The notes under the pieces: model-generated
The model's database searches: none
Seen by the model: the letters and a program-made list of their open reading frames with translations, nothing else
What the model was told of the DNA's origin: nothing
Shown here: positions 7,811-16,515 of the stretch, in pieces
Position numbering within the stretch: the stretch's first letter is position 1
How the letters are laid out: every line of letters starts with the position of its first letter
Made by a program: the position numbers and the translations under genes
Assembly: GCA_963575745.1 (NCBI GenBank)
Contig: CAUYUJ010004739.1
Span: 1-20,000, forward strand
Direction of reading: 5' to 3'
Source: Prorocentrum cordatum
Lineage: Eukaryota > Sar > Dinophyceae > Prorocentrales > Prorocentraceae
DNA length: 20,000 nucleotides

Positions 7811-9479
7811 GTCTGGGACGGGCGCGCACTCGGCGCCAGCGGCCGCCGGCTCCCACTCGGAAGGCAGGTCGAGCTCCACGCAGCGCTGCACGTCGCGGGC
7901 TCGGCGCCATCGCCGCCGGCGCCCGCCGCGGCGGGGCTGCGAGCCCCGACGCCCAGTGCTGCGAGGCGCTCCGGTGGGCCAGACACGCCAGTCAGTAGGT
8001 ATGCAGGAAGCCCCGAGGTTCAAGCTGGGTGGTCGGGTCGGATCGAGTGACGACGCAACGTCGTGGAGGGTGTCTCGCACTGCGTTGTGCCCGCGCGCGC
8101 TGGCCCCTCTCGCGCAGAGAAGCGCATGCCAGCGCGAAGGGCCGAGGTAACACTGTCCGCGCGCAGCGCGCAGGAGGCCGGGCAGAGCCCAGACGCAGCC
8201 AGGCCACTGACACAAAGTCGCTCGGCTCGAGAGCGGGCCATTTGTTGGCATCGACGCGCCGGAGCCACTCGCGCGACACGCTGGGCGACATCAACTCGGC
8301 GAGGAGTTGCACCTGGTCCCAGCCCCCAGCGGCAGTCGCCATGTGCGCGAGGCCGCGAGCCACGTAGGCGTCGGCCAGCCGCGTGGGCACTCGCTGAAGC
8401 CACGTGCTGCCCGCGCCCTCGGGGACAGCCAGATGCTCGGGGATCCTCCTCCTCCCCTGGCCTCCTGCTGCCTGGCTGCCCCGCGGTCGCGGGGTCTCGG
8501 GGGGCCCCCCGGGGTCGGGCTCCACTCCCCCGATGCAGGCGGCCCATCTTCCGGCCGCGGCGGCTGCGCCATCCCCGATCGCGCGATCTGCCTCTGCGCG
8601 CGCATGGGCCGGCAGCGACGCCAGGAGCTCGCCGCGGGCCTCGTCTGCGCGAGCGTCGCGGGCAGTCGCGAAGACGCGCGGGCGGCAGACGCCTGCTCGA
8701 GGCGCGAGGCCATGTCTGCCACAAGTGGCTGGGAAGCGACACGGCTGGAGGCGGAGGCGGCCAGCGCCACTGCGGCCGCCCCATGAAAGCCCGAGCCAGC
8801 GGCGTCGACCCCCAACGTGGCCCGAGTCTCCTCGACGCCAGCCCGCCTCGTGACATACGAGGCGGGTGGTCGAGACGATTGGTTGCCCGCGGGGCGCCCG
8901 CCGCCTCGGCAATCGCGGGCTCGAAGTCCGCGGTGGCGGTCTGCCCCCGGCCGACGCGCGCCCCGAGCGCCTTCGCCGGCGTCGCGGAGTCGAGCGCCCA
9001 GCAGGTGATCCCAACGAACCCGCCCGCCCCATCCTTGGAACGCGCCCGCTCGGTGCTCCAGCGCCAGCAGGCGGGCCGCGCCTTTGCGCGCCTCCCCCGC
9101 GGCTCGGTTGCTGCCGAGCTCCGCGATGGCAGCGTCGACCGAGCGCGGCCGCGGCTCCGCGACCGACGGCCCCGCGCGCGCCTGCTCGTCGCCCATGAGC
9201 CACTCGTCGGCGGCACCAGAGCCGCGCCCATGGAGGCTGACTGCGCGGCCCTGCCGATGCGCCCCGACACGGCGCCTCAGCGCGAGCGACGAGGTGGGCG
9301 AGCCGAAGACATGGCCCTTGCCGGCCCCGTCAGATCTCGTCTGGAGACGAATGCTGCCAGTTGATCCAGCCCAAGGCTTCTGCGAACTCTGCGTCGACGG
9401 AATCCAAGATTTCGGCCCATTCCGTCTTCCCGATCATGATCTGAAGGTCCAAGGCGAAGGCAACGCGGGGCTCGGCGTC
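7797..9479 (-). pseudogene. Retroelement 2, C-terminal part (post-RT domain), frameshifted
   Basis: The clearest match is in two adjacent frames. 8306-8187 reads LLAELMSPSV, SREWLRRVDA, then DFVSVAWLRLG. A frameshift near 8190 switches to LPGLLRAARGQCYLGPS followed by WHALLCARG and HNAVRDTLHD (8188-8054). The ...RLRLG...HALLC...RHN..RD pattern marks the C-terminal region of dinoflagellate LINE-like polyproteins, where a Cys/His cluster follows the RT. One expected Cys appears to be Arg here. Further shifts give LEPRGFLH (8018-7995) and GARSPAAAGAGGD near 7925, again family-like. Upstream, 9479-9330 is a protein-like stretch (VAFALDLQIMIGKTEWAEIL) ending in TGA. Between 8307 and 9329 several Ala/Arg-rich frames are open and the true one is unclear. 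Not translatable as one protein. Confidence 0.6.
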
Positions 9480-10555
9480 ACCTCAGAGACGTCGCGCCAG
9501 GCCGTGTCACGCCAGTGCACCAGGGCCTCCGCCAGCCGCCCCAAAGCCCAATAGGTGGTGCTGGCGAAAAGCGCATCGCACGCGCTGGGGGCACTGCGCT
9601 GCGCGCTTCGCAGCGCATGCGATTGGGCCGAGACGTGTTGGGGGCCTTCTTCTCGACGAAGATAAGCCTGGTCCGCTTCAATCACTTCGCCTCGGGAATG
9701 AAGTTGTCCGCCTTGATTCTCGCTTGCGCTGCGAGCGTCGCCCGTGCGAGGCGATTGCCAACCGCGCGGCTGCCACAGTGAAGGCGCCAATTAGCATACT
9801 CAAGGCGAGCGCCGCTCGGCACTGGGTCCTTCATCGGTTGGAAGCGCACGCCCTTCAGAAGGCGGTATGCGCTTCCACTGCCTCGCCCGTTGTCCCTCTG
9901 TGGCGCCGCCACTCGCCCTGGGCCCGGGTGCCTCCGGGGCGCCTGGAGCAGCTGCAGTAGGCGCGGTATCGCCTCCAGGAGCTTGGCTTGCGTCACCGAC
10001 ATTGTTCGCTGCGGTCCGCAGAGCGTCCCCGCGCGTCGACGACGGGATGAGCTCCCTCGCGATACGTGTCTCCTCGGCGGGCGTGAGCTGCGCATGGTCG
10101 CGCAGCGCGGAATTTACGGCCTTGCGGTAGGCGCCCCTGGTTTGCTTGCGGGACCTCCGCTTCTTGGCGTCGGTGTCGCCGCCTCTCCTGGAGCCCCTGG
10201 GGCCCGCGGCGCGCGCGACGATCAGCCGTGCTTCCACGCGGGAAAGCAGCCGATCCCACTGCCTGGCTTCCTACGCGCGGCGGCGCGCGGCAAGCCCGTC
10301 GGAGGCGCATGCCCGTCGGAGGCGCATGGAGGAGCAGCTTCGTCCTGGCCTCTTCCAAGAGCGCCCAGCCAGGTAGGCCATCAGCTTGTCCTTCCAGCGT
10401 TTCGGCCCACAGCTTGGCCTGGCGAGTGCGGAGCGACCTGCGAACGCGAAGCGGGGAGGCACTTCTGGGCAAGAGCCGCGCGCACCCAGCGAAGCCCCGT
10501 GGGAGGGCGACATCCGTCGGTCCAGCGCGCCTGGGGAGCGAGGCACCTCGTGATG
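9480..10555 (-). pseudogene. Retroelement 2, middle region, broken frames
   Basis: Protein-like segments lie in shifting minus-strand frames: LWAETLEGQADGLPGW then LLEEARTKLLLHAPPTG (about 10410-10311), KKRRSRKQTRGAYRKAVNS and LTPAEETRIARELIPSS (10165-10040), and KLLEAIPRLLQLLQ with ARLEYANWRLHCGS (about 9985-9760). One frameshift coincides with a perfect 17-bp tandem duplication (10295-10328). The basic KKRRSRK patch could be a nuclear or nucleic-acid-binding segment. I do not recognise an RT or endonuclease domain. The assignment to one element rests on shared strand, order and coding-like composition. Confidence 0.4.
10295..10328. repeat. Perfect 17-bp tandem duplication
   Basis: CCCGTCGGAGGCGCATG occurs twice back to back (10295-10311 and 10312-10328). 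Because 17 is not a multiple of three, it shifts the minus-strand retroelement frame, which explains one of its breaks. Confidence 0.9.
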
Positions 10556-10785
10556 CGAGGAGGAGGAGGAGGAGGAGGAGGAGGAGGAGGAGGAGGAGGA
10601 GGAGGAGGAGGAGGAGGAGGAGGAGGAGGAGGAGGGGAAGGGGGCTGCGCCTCCTCTTCTCCTCCTCCTCCTCCTCATCATCCTCCTCCGCCTCCTCCTC
10701 TCCTCCTCCTCCTCCTCCTCCTCCTCCTCCTCCTCCTCTACCTCCTCCTCTTCCGCCTCCTCCTCGTTCTCCTTCTCGTCGTCCC
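10556..10785. repeat. GGA array followed by TCC array (near-perfect inverted repeat)
   Basis: About 26 GGA units (10556-10634) are followed, after a spacer of about 25 bases, by TCC/CTC units (10657-10785) with a few interruptions. The arms are complementary, giving a potential stem of roughly 75 bp and a polypurine-to-polypyrimidine switch. It interrupts retroelement 2. Confidence 0.95.
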
Positions 10786-10789
10786 GCTC

Positions 10790-11640
10790 CCTGGGGGCAG
10801 CGGCCTTGCATGGGCCCCGCACGGCGGCGCCCGCTGCATTGGGACATGCCGATGCGACGGAGGCCCCCGCAGGACGGGTCCGAGCAAGCTGCGCGGTGCA
10901 ACGGCGAGCGCGTCGTCGTCGATGGCCAACCCCGCGTGGCAGGTGGCGAGGTGGCGGATGAGCCCAGGCGCTCCGCTGGGGAATCCAGGCCAGCACTCGG
11001 GGCAAGGGGCCCGCCTGGAAGCACCCCGGGCGGCGCAGGCATCGCTGCCGGCTCGCCCCAGCTCAGCGCCCATGGCCACGCCCGCCATGGGCGCGGCAGC
11101 TGCGGACCCCGGAGCTGCAAGAGCTGCCGCTGTGGGACCTACCGCTGCCAAATCAGGAGGAGGAGGAGGAGCCCTTCTGTCAGAGGGCCTCCGCTCCTGA
11201 ATTAAAGGGCCCCTTCTACCACTGAGGGGCGAAAGGTCACCTAATTCTGGCTTCCGGATTGCCGCTGCCAAGTCTGCCCCGCTGGCGGAGCTGGCACCGC
11301 CCCCTCCAGCACCGTCGTGAGCTCGAGCTCGGCGCAGCGGGATGCCCATGTCCTGCTCCTTGGTGTGCGCTTCCGGGGCGACGTCGAGCCCCTCGAGGTC
11401 TGCGGCGAGAACCGGGTCCCCAGCACAATGAGTAGCCCTCACGTTGGAGGGGACGCCAGCGTCGCCCCCGGCAGCAAGATCCGGCGCCAGCCCCTGCGCC
11501 TCGCGCGGCTCATCCCCGTCCACGAAGTTGCGCCTCAACTGCCGCCGACAAGGGCCCTCGCCCACGACGCCGAGGAAGGTGTTCCTCACGACAACTGGAG
11601 CGCCCCCTCCGTACGGCTCGTCCCTTGGTGCCCTCTGCTC
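10790..11640 (-). pseudogene. Retroelement 2, C2H2 zinc-finger region
   Basis: The open minus-strand frame carries one C2H2-type finger at 10936-11004: CPECWPGF, then GLIRHLATCH, with spacing C-x2-C-x13-H-x4-H. Such fingers occur in the N-terminal part of several LINE-like polyproteins, where they bind nucleic acid. Upstream, the same frame continues past the first available start (a GTG at 11589) into RDEPYGGGAPVVVRNTFLGV, so the real reading comes from farther 5' and joins the next segment by a frameshift near 11640. The middle (11200-11350) is Ala/Gly/Pro-rich linker. Downstream the frame runs into the TCC array and becomes poly-Arg. No host gene is suggested by the context. Confidence 0.5.
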
Positions 11641-11942
11641 CCTGCTAGGCCCGAACTGACCAGCAAGTCCAGGCTGAACGTCCCGGGGGCGCCTCGCAGC
11701 GCGCCGCGTCCGCCACCGAGGCCGCGCAGGTCACGTGGAGTTGGCTGCGGTTGGGGCGGTGGCGCGGCAGGTGCGCTGCGGGGCGACGGCGCCACCTGTG
11801 CCGCATGCGCCCCGCACAGGTCCCCTCCTGCGGCAGCCAGCTCGTCGACAGCGCTCGCCAGGCAGATGCGGCACCGCAGCGGCCAGCGCCGTCTGCCATC
11901 GGCGCCCGGAAGCCGTGCGGTGGTAGTGGGCCTTTGAGCCAT
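11586..11942 (-). pseudogene. Retroelement 2, N-terminal Cys-rich segment
   Basis: The open frame starts at ATG 11942-11940 (MAQRPTTTARLPGADG) and contains RCRICLASAVDELAAAGGDL followed by CGAHAA. The spacing C-x2-C-x16-C-x2-H is compatible with a zinc-binding knuckle. It is followed by a Pro-rich linker. The frame ends at 11586, but the coding-like reading continues in the neighbouring frame from about 11640. The ATG lies within a TGGCTCAA-containing repeat (11933-11960). A longer start is possible in another frame. I place it at the head of retroelement 2 because of strand and position. Confidence 0.45.
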
Positions 11943-12002
11943 TTGAGTGGTCTTGAGCCATGATCATCCTCATACTTAAACTTAAAATCGTTGTCGTCGG
12001 CG

Positions 12003-12006
12003 TCGA

Positions 12007-12053
<47 letters not shown>

Positions 12054-12177
12054 CCATCATCATCATCAGCATCATCAGCATCATCAGCATCATCATCATT
12101 AGCATCATCATTGTCGTCAGCATCATTGTCGTCAGCATCATCATCAGCAGCATCACCACCACCACCAACACCACCAC

Positions 12178-12214
<37 letters not shown>

Positions 12215-13075
12215 GTCATTATCATCATCATCATCATCAGCATCATCATCATTACCATCATAATCATCAACTTTGCCATCACCATCGCCATCACCACCAC
12301 CACCATCACCATTATCATCATCGTCGTCATCATTATCATCATCAGCATCATCATTGTCGCCGCCGTCGTCGTCATCGTCATCGTCATCATCATCATCCGC
12401 ATCATCAGGATCGTCATCATCATCACCATCACAACCTCATCATCATCATCGCCAATGTCTTCTTCAGCATCATCGTCGTCGTCATCATCGACCTCATATT
12501 CATTATCAACATCGTCATCGTCATCGTCAGCAGCATGGTCATCACCATCACGAGCATCATCATAATCGTCGTCGTCATCACCTGCATCCTCATCACAATC
12601 ATCAGCATCAGCATCATCATTGTCGTCAGCATCATCATTATAATCAGCATCATCGTCATCGTCATCGTCAGCATCAGCATCATCATCATCATCATCATCA
12701 TAAACAGTTTCATCATCACCACCATCACCATCGCCATCATCAGCATAAACAATATCATCATCGCCATCAGCATCAGCATCATCATTATAATCATCGTCAT
12801 CGTCATCAACATCATCCTCATCCTCATCACCATCATCATCTCATCATCACCATCATCATCCTCATCATCATCATCATCATCAGTATCATCGTCACCATCA
12901 CCATCACCATCACCATCACCACGACCACCACCATCAACATCAACATCATCAACGTCATCATCATCGTCATCAGCAGCATCAGCATCAGCATCAGCATCAT
13001 CAGCATCAGCATCATCATTCTCATCCTCATCCTCAGCATCAGCATCAGCATCAACATCATCATCAGCATCATCAG

Positions 13076-13107
<32 letters not shown>

Positions 13108-13115
13108 CCATCATC
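12003..13115. repeat. 1.1-kb ATC-based compound microsatellite
   Basis: The plus strand is almost wholly ATC triplets with GTC, ACC and AGC variants. Pure stretches (for example 12010-12050, 12180-12212 and 13078-13107) alternate with higher-order hexamers such as CATCAG and CATCAC. Open frames on both strands encode poly-Ile, poly-Ser, poly-His or poly-Met and are by-products. Confidence 0.97.
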
Positions 13116-13274
13116 ACTCGCCTCCCAGTGCCCCCATCCCTGCCTCCCATCCCAGGGGATCCTGCGGCTTCAGCTCGAGCCCCTTGTCGGGGAGCGTCAG
13201 AACCTGCCGACCCCATCCCGGGCCAAATGCATCACAAATTTGCCGTGCCAGTTCTCTGTTCGGCCGGCCGAGGA

Positions 13275-13385
13275 GCACAAGGAGGAGGAGGAGGAGGAGG
13301 AGAAGCAGGAGGAGGAGGGGGAGGAGGAGGAGGAGGAGGAGGAGGAGGAGGAGGAGGAGGAGGAGGAGGAGGAGAAGGAGGACAA
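13275..13385. repeat. GGA/GAG microsatellite
   Basis: A nearly pure run of GAG/GGA triplets on the plus strand with two AAG/GCA interruptions. About 150 bases of ordinary sequence without a recognisable feature lie between it and the ATC block. Confidence 0.95.
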
Positions 13386-13642
13386 GCACCAGCACCGCCG
13401 TGAGAAGCAGCCGAAGCAGGACGGGAAGGGGGAGACAGGAGCATGGGAGCAGCGCAGGGGGGCATAAGAGTGGGAGAGCAGGGGATGCGGAGCAGGGCGG
13501 ACGGGGCGGGGGAGGAGGATCAGCAGCCCTAGCGGCAGCACCAGGGCCCGCAGCAGCGGGGGGAACCTGTAGGATGAGCAGGACAAAGGGGAAGCGGATG
13601 ACGGCGGAGGAAAGAGGAGGAGGCCATGGCTGGGGGGACAAA

Positions 13643-13739
13643 CATGTACCGATGCCGCCGCTCCCCGGAACCCTCCAGGGGCCCGCCCGGACCAGGACTT
13701 CGAGGGGAATCCAGCCGTGGCGTCGAGGCAAGCGCATGA
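13643..13739 (+). repeat. Diverged about 100-bp direct repeat, copy a
   Basis: Shares an ordered series of blocks with 14507-14607: GTACC-ATxCC, CTCC followed by GGxACC, ACTTCGAGG or ATTTCGAGG, then GAATCCA-C-GTGGC and GCGAGG or TCGAGG. The two copies lie about 865 bases apart. The identity is only eye-estimated. Confidence 0.55.
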
Positions 13740-13755
13740 GGGGCAACGATAATGT

Positions 13756-13935
13756 AAGGGGGACAGGCTCAGGAGGGGGTGGACATCGACCTGGAATCGG
13801 CCCGATAGATCGGCGATAGATCGGGAGGATGAGGAGGAGAAGGAGGAGGAGGAGGAGGAGGCAAGGGGGACAGGCTCTGGAGGGGGCGGGGACATCGACC
13901 TGGAATCGGCGATGCATCGCCGACATATCGGCGAT
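13756..13935 (+). repeat. 107-bp direct duplication with TCGGCGATA tails
   Basis: GGGGGACAGGCTC followed by GACATCGACCTGGAATCGG occurs at about 13758-13800 and again at 13865-13908, an offset of 107. Each copy is followed by short CGATA/TCGGCGATA repeats. A short GGA array (13826-13863) separates the copies. Confidence 0.8.
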
Positions 13936-14660
13936 AGGCCCCCGATAGCGAGTCCGCACGGCCCTGGGCTGAGTGGGCTATCGGGCCCCTGTCGGCGATG
14001 AGTGGGCGATGGGGGGCCGATGCATCCCGCCCAGAGCCCATGCCCCCCAAACGTTGCGGTGGAGCGCAGCGGTATAGGAGTGTTTTGAGCGGCGGCAAGG
14101 GTTGCATGGGGAAGAAAAAACGCAGTAGGCATAAATCTTTCGACAGTCCGCGCGGATTTCTGGGATCTGGGCGCCGCCGGAGGCGCCGCCAGGGGGACCA
14201 GCGCCAATCCAAGAGATCTGCGGAGAGCTCCGAAAGCTTGTGTTCGCGTTCTGCTGTTGCCTGGATTGAGAGGCGGCAAGGGTTGGGAAGGGAGATGAGG
14301 GAGCTGGAGGGTGAGGACATGCAGTCGAAATATATGAGGACGGGCGGGAAGGACGCAAGGGCCCTGGACGCCGAAGTTGGCACTTTCTGGGCGGCGGACT
14401 GCCAACACCCTGAAGGCTGGCCAGAGGGAAAGCCGCGAAGGACGGGCCGCAGAGGCCAGGACGCAAGGGCACCCCGAGGACACCCGCGCGTCATACTGGG
14501 GAAACCAAAAGGTACCAATACCTCTACTCCCTGGACCTCTCCCAGGGTGCGTTTTGCCCAGAATTTCGAGGCGAATCCAACGTGGCAGCGAGGGCCTCCG
14601 GGGAGGCCGAAACAGGATGAAACGGGCGAATGGTAGCGATATCGGTACCTTTTTCCTCCT
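13936..14660. other. Mixed low-copy sequence, no supported gene
   Basis: About 700 bases without microsatellites. A long minus-strand frame is open through here but has no recognisable domain, is Pro/Ser-rich, and runs into the GGA array, so I do not call it. A second copy of the 100-bp repeat lies at 14507-14607. Confidence 0.4.
14507..14607 (+). repeat. Diverged about 100-bp direct repeat, copy b
   Basis: Matches 13643-13739 in block order. It is followed within 40 bases by a second GGTACC-containing motif (14643-14648) and a lower-GC patch. Confidence 0.55.
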
Positions 14661-14979
14661 CTGACTTACTATGAGTTTTGACTGTATACAACCGAGGCGA
14701 GCATCGCCAGACGAACCAGCGGCCGCGCCGCGCGGCGGCTGGTGGCCGCGCCAGGCGTCGCCAACAACATCGTCGCACACGAACCGATCCCGGCCGAACC
14801 CCCTCCCGGGGGCTCAGGATCGGCGTGGGCGCTCGCGTGGCCGAGAGGCAGCAGGCACGCGCGATGAGGAATCTTGCCATTCAGAAATCTGGGGGCACTG
14901 TTTTTCTTTGGGGGGGGTCACCATCTCGGGGAACCGTGCGACGAGAACGGGTGACAAACAGACGCGGAGAGGCCGGAAG

Positions 14980-15372
14980 AGGAGGAGGAGGAGGAGGAGG
15001 AGGAGGAAGAGGAGCAGGAGCAGGAGGAAGAGGAGGAGGAGGAGGAGGAGGAGGAGGAGGAGGAGGAGGGAGGAGGAGGAGGAGGAGGAGGAGGAGGAGG
15101 AGGAGGAGGGGGAGGAGGAGGAGGAGGAGGAGGAGGACGAGGAGGCGGAGGCGGAGGAGGAAGAGGAAGAGGAGGAGGAGGAGGAGGAGGAGGAGGAGGA
15201 GGAGGAGGAGGAGGAGGGGGAGGAGAGGAGGAGGGAGAGAGAAGAAGAGGAGGAGCAGGAGTGGGGGGGGGAACAGGACGAGGAGGAGGAGGAGGAGGAG
15301 AAGGAGGAAGAGGGGGAGGAGCAGGAGGAGGAGGAGGAGGAGGAGGAGGAGCAGGAGGAGGAGGGGGAGGTT
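14980..15372. repeat. 390-bp GGA/GAG microsatellite at the 3' side of retroelement 1
   Basis: Almost uninterrupted plus-strand purines built from GGA/GAG with GCA, GAA and GGG variants. On the minus strand this is a TCC-rich run immediately downstream of the last retroelement 1 coding segment, so it may be, or have grown from, the element's 3' tail. The poly-Glu/poly-Arg frames are by-products. Confidence 0.95.
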
Positions 15373-15495
15373 GTTGGGGACGGGCCTAAAGCCAGCGCGT
15401 CACCAACTCAGCCAAAGCCGGAGGCCTCCGAATCTGACTCCACGCCGTTGCGCGAGGCTCGGAGGGGGGCGGCCCCAAGGTCCCTGACCCAGGGT

Positions 15496-16373
15496 CTATC
15501 CGACTCGACGAAGCCGAAAGCACACAAAACCTGCTCTCGCGGGGCGAAGCCCGCCGCGAAGCAGCCCGCCAAAGGACCTGAGACGCTCTGGGGGGGAAGA
15601 ACCGTCCTCGAGCAGCGTCTGAGCCAGGACCCTGCGTTCGGCGAGGTTCAGGCCCTCGTGGGCCCCCAGAGTCAAATTCTTCAAGTCCTTCTTGTACGAC
15701 GGGAACCGACCCAGCCGAATCCTTCTCAGCTGGTCAGAGATCCCGCCCGTTGTAGCTTTAGGCCTACAAGGCCCTCCGGCTCCTGCACTGGGAGCCCCCG
15801 AGAAAAACGATCCACACCTGCAGCAGAACTGGATCCTACTCTTGGGGGCCCCGGGAGGCTCAAAGACAGGGCAGGCCAGGAACGCGTGACCGTTCGCCCT
15901 AAAAACTTGCCGAGAATAAGAAACCCCCTCCTCCCCCAAGTCCGACGAACCTCCACCCTCCCTTTGATCATCTGCCAGGGCCTGGCCTCCAGCAGTTTCC
16001 TCGAGCGAGGGCTGCTGCTGAAGGCCATCGCTGCCTGGCGAGCGCTGCACCAGGCCTGTGGTGTCACGGGGCCCTCCCGACATGGTGACCTCGACGCTTC
16101 CCGCCCACCTGCACGCTTGGCGGGCGAAGCATCTCAATCCCGTGTGCACATGCGCGTCGTCATCTCTGACACCATGACAGTCAGCCCCTTGCCTAGCAAA
16201 CTCATCAGCGTGCTCGTTGGCCCGACATCCCCACTCGGTGCTTCTGCCAGCCTCGATGTCGGCGGCGGTCGCATGGCCTAACGTCTTGTGGCATTCGAAA
16301 CCATTGAGAGCAAACCCAAACCACATAGGGCCCCAGAGATGGGCCCGAGGGGCCCCAGGGCCCTCAGGGGGGG
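15496..16373 (-). pseudogene. Retroelement 1: end of RNase H and C-terminal Cys-rich domain
   Basis: After the frameshift at the homopolymer tract, this frame continues RNase H: CHKTLGHATAADIEAGRS supplies the conserved His region, and NEHADEFARQGA carries the last catalytic Asp (codon 16204-16206). The remainder is a C-terminal extension with FCCRCGSFFSG and, 14 residues after the last Cys, a further Cys, a spacing compatible with a zinc-binding site. A basic LRRIRLGRFPSYKKDLK stretch follows. Similar Cys-containing tails follow RNase H in dinoflagellate elements. The frame ends at 15496 next to the GGA array. The natural stop is probably near here. It is no longer joined to the rest of the polyprotein by an open frame. 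Confidence 0.75.
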
Positions 16374-16515
16374 AAAAAAACGAGTCAGCGAGTCCAAAGT
16401 GCTCTGGCAATCGATGTAGCACTGAACAGGGGGAATACCTACCTGCGACAGCATATGCACAGCAAAGTATTTCCCGTCTTTGCTCGTCTGCTGCGGGGCC
16501 CCATACTCAGCGGGA
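16374..16515 (-). pseudogene. Retroelement 1: central RNase H segment in a shifted frame
   Basis: A short stretch lying in the frame between the two larger pieces reads PAEYGAPQQTSKDGKYF and then CYIDCQSTLDSLTRFF. It supplies the second RNase H acid (Glu, codon 16506-16508) and the third (Asp, codon 16410-16412). The reading enters from the upstream frame near 16510, where a single-base-class indel is needed, and leaves at the G7A7 tract (plus strand 16367-16380). Both breaks could be mutations or, for the homopolymer, a sequencing indel. Confidence 0.75.

Larger units (their letters stand above)
7797..11960 (-). mobile_element. Retroelement 2: decayed LINE-like (non-LTR) element, composite
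   Basis: On the minus strand, protein-like segments run in order from an N-terminal Cys-rich region (11942-11586) and a C2H2 finger (10936-11004), through basic and Ala-rich regions (10530-9330), to a post-RT C-terminal domain of the kind found in dinoflagellate LINE-like elements (8306-7797). Frame changes are frequent. A GGA/TCC microsatellite (10556-10785) breaks the coding region. I could not find an RT palm. The element may have an internal deletion, or these may be two nested fragments on the same strand. One old copy is the simplest reading; it is not functional. Confidence 0.55.

Noticed and set aside
8063-9364. A 433-residue plus-strand open frame and overlapping minus-strand frames of similar length
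   Set aside because: The plus-strand frame is Arg/Ala/Pro-rich and lies antisense to retroelement 2. The long minus-strand frames overlap one another and only short parts match the family.
13197-14780. A 527-residue minus-strand open frame
   Set aside because: No recognisable domain, Pro/Ser-rich, ends in poly-Ser from the GGA array, and overlaps internal duplications. High GC alone can keep such a frame open.
14671-16281. A 536-residue plus-strand open frame with a poly-Glu core
   Set aside because: The core is the GGA array and the C-terminal third is antisense to retroelement 1, whose RNase H and C-terminal motifs are convincing on the other strand.
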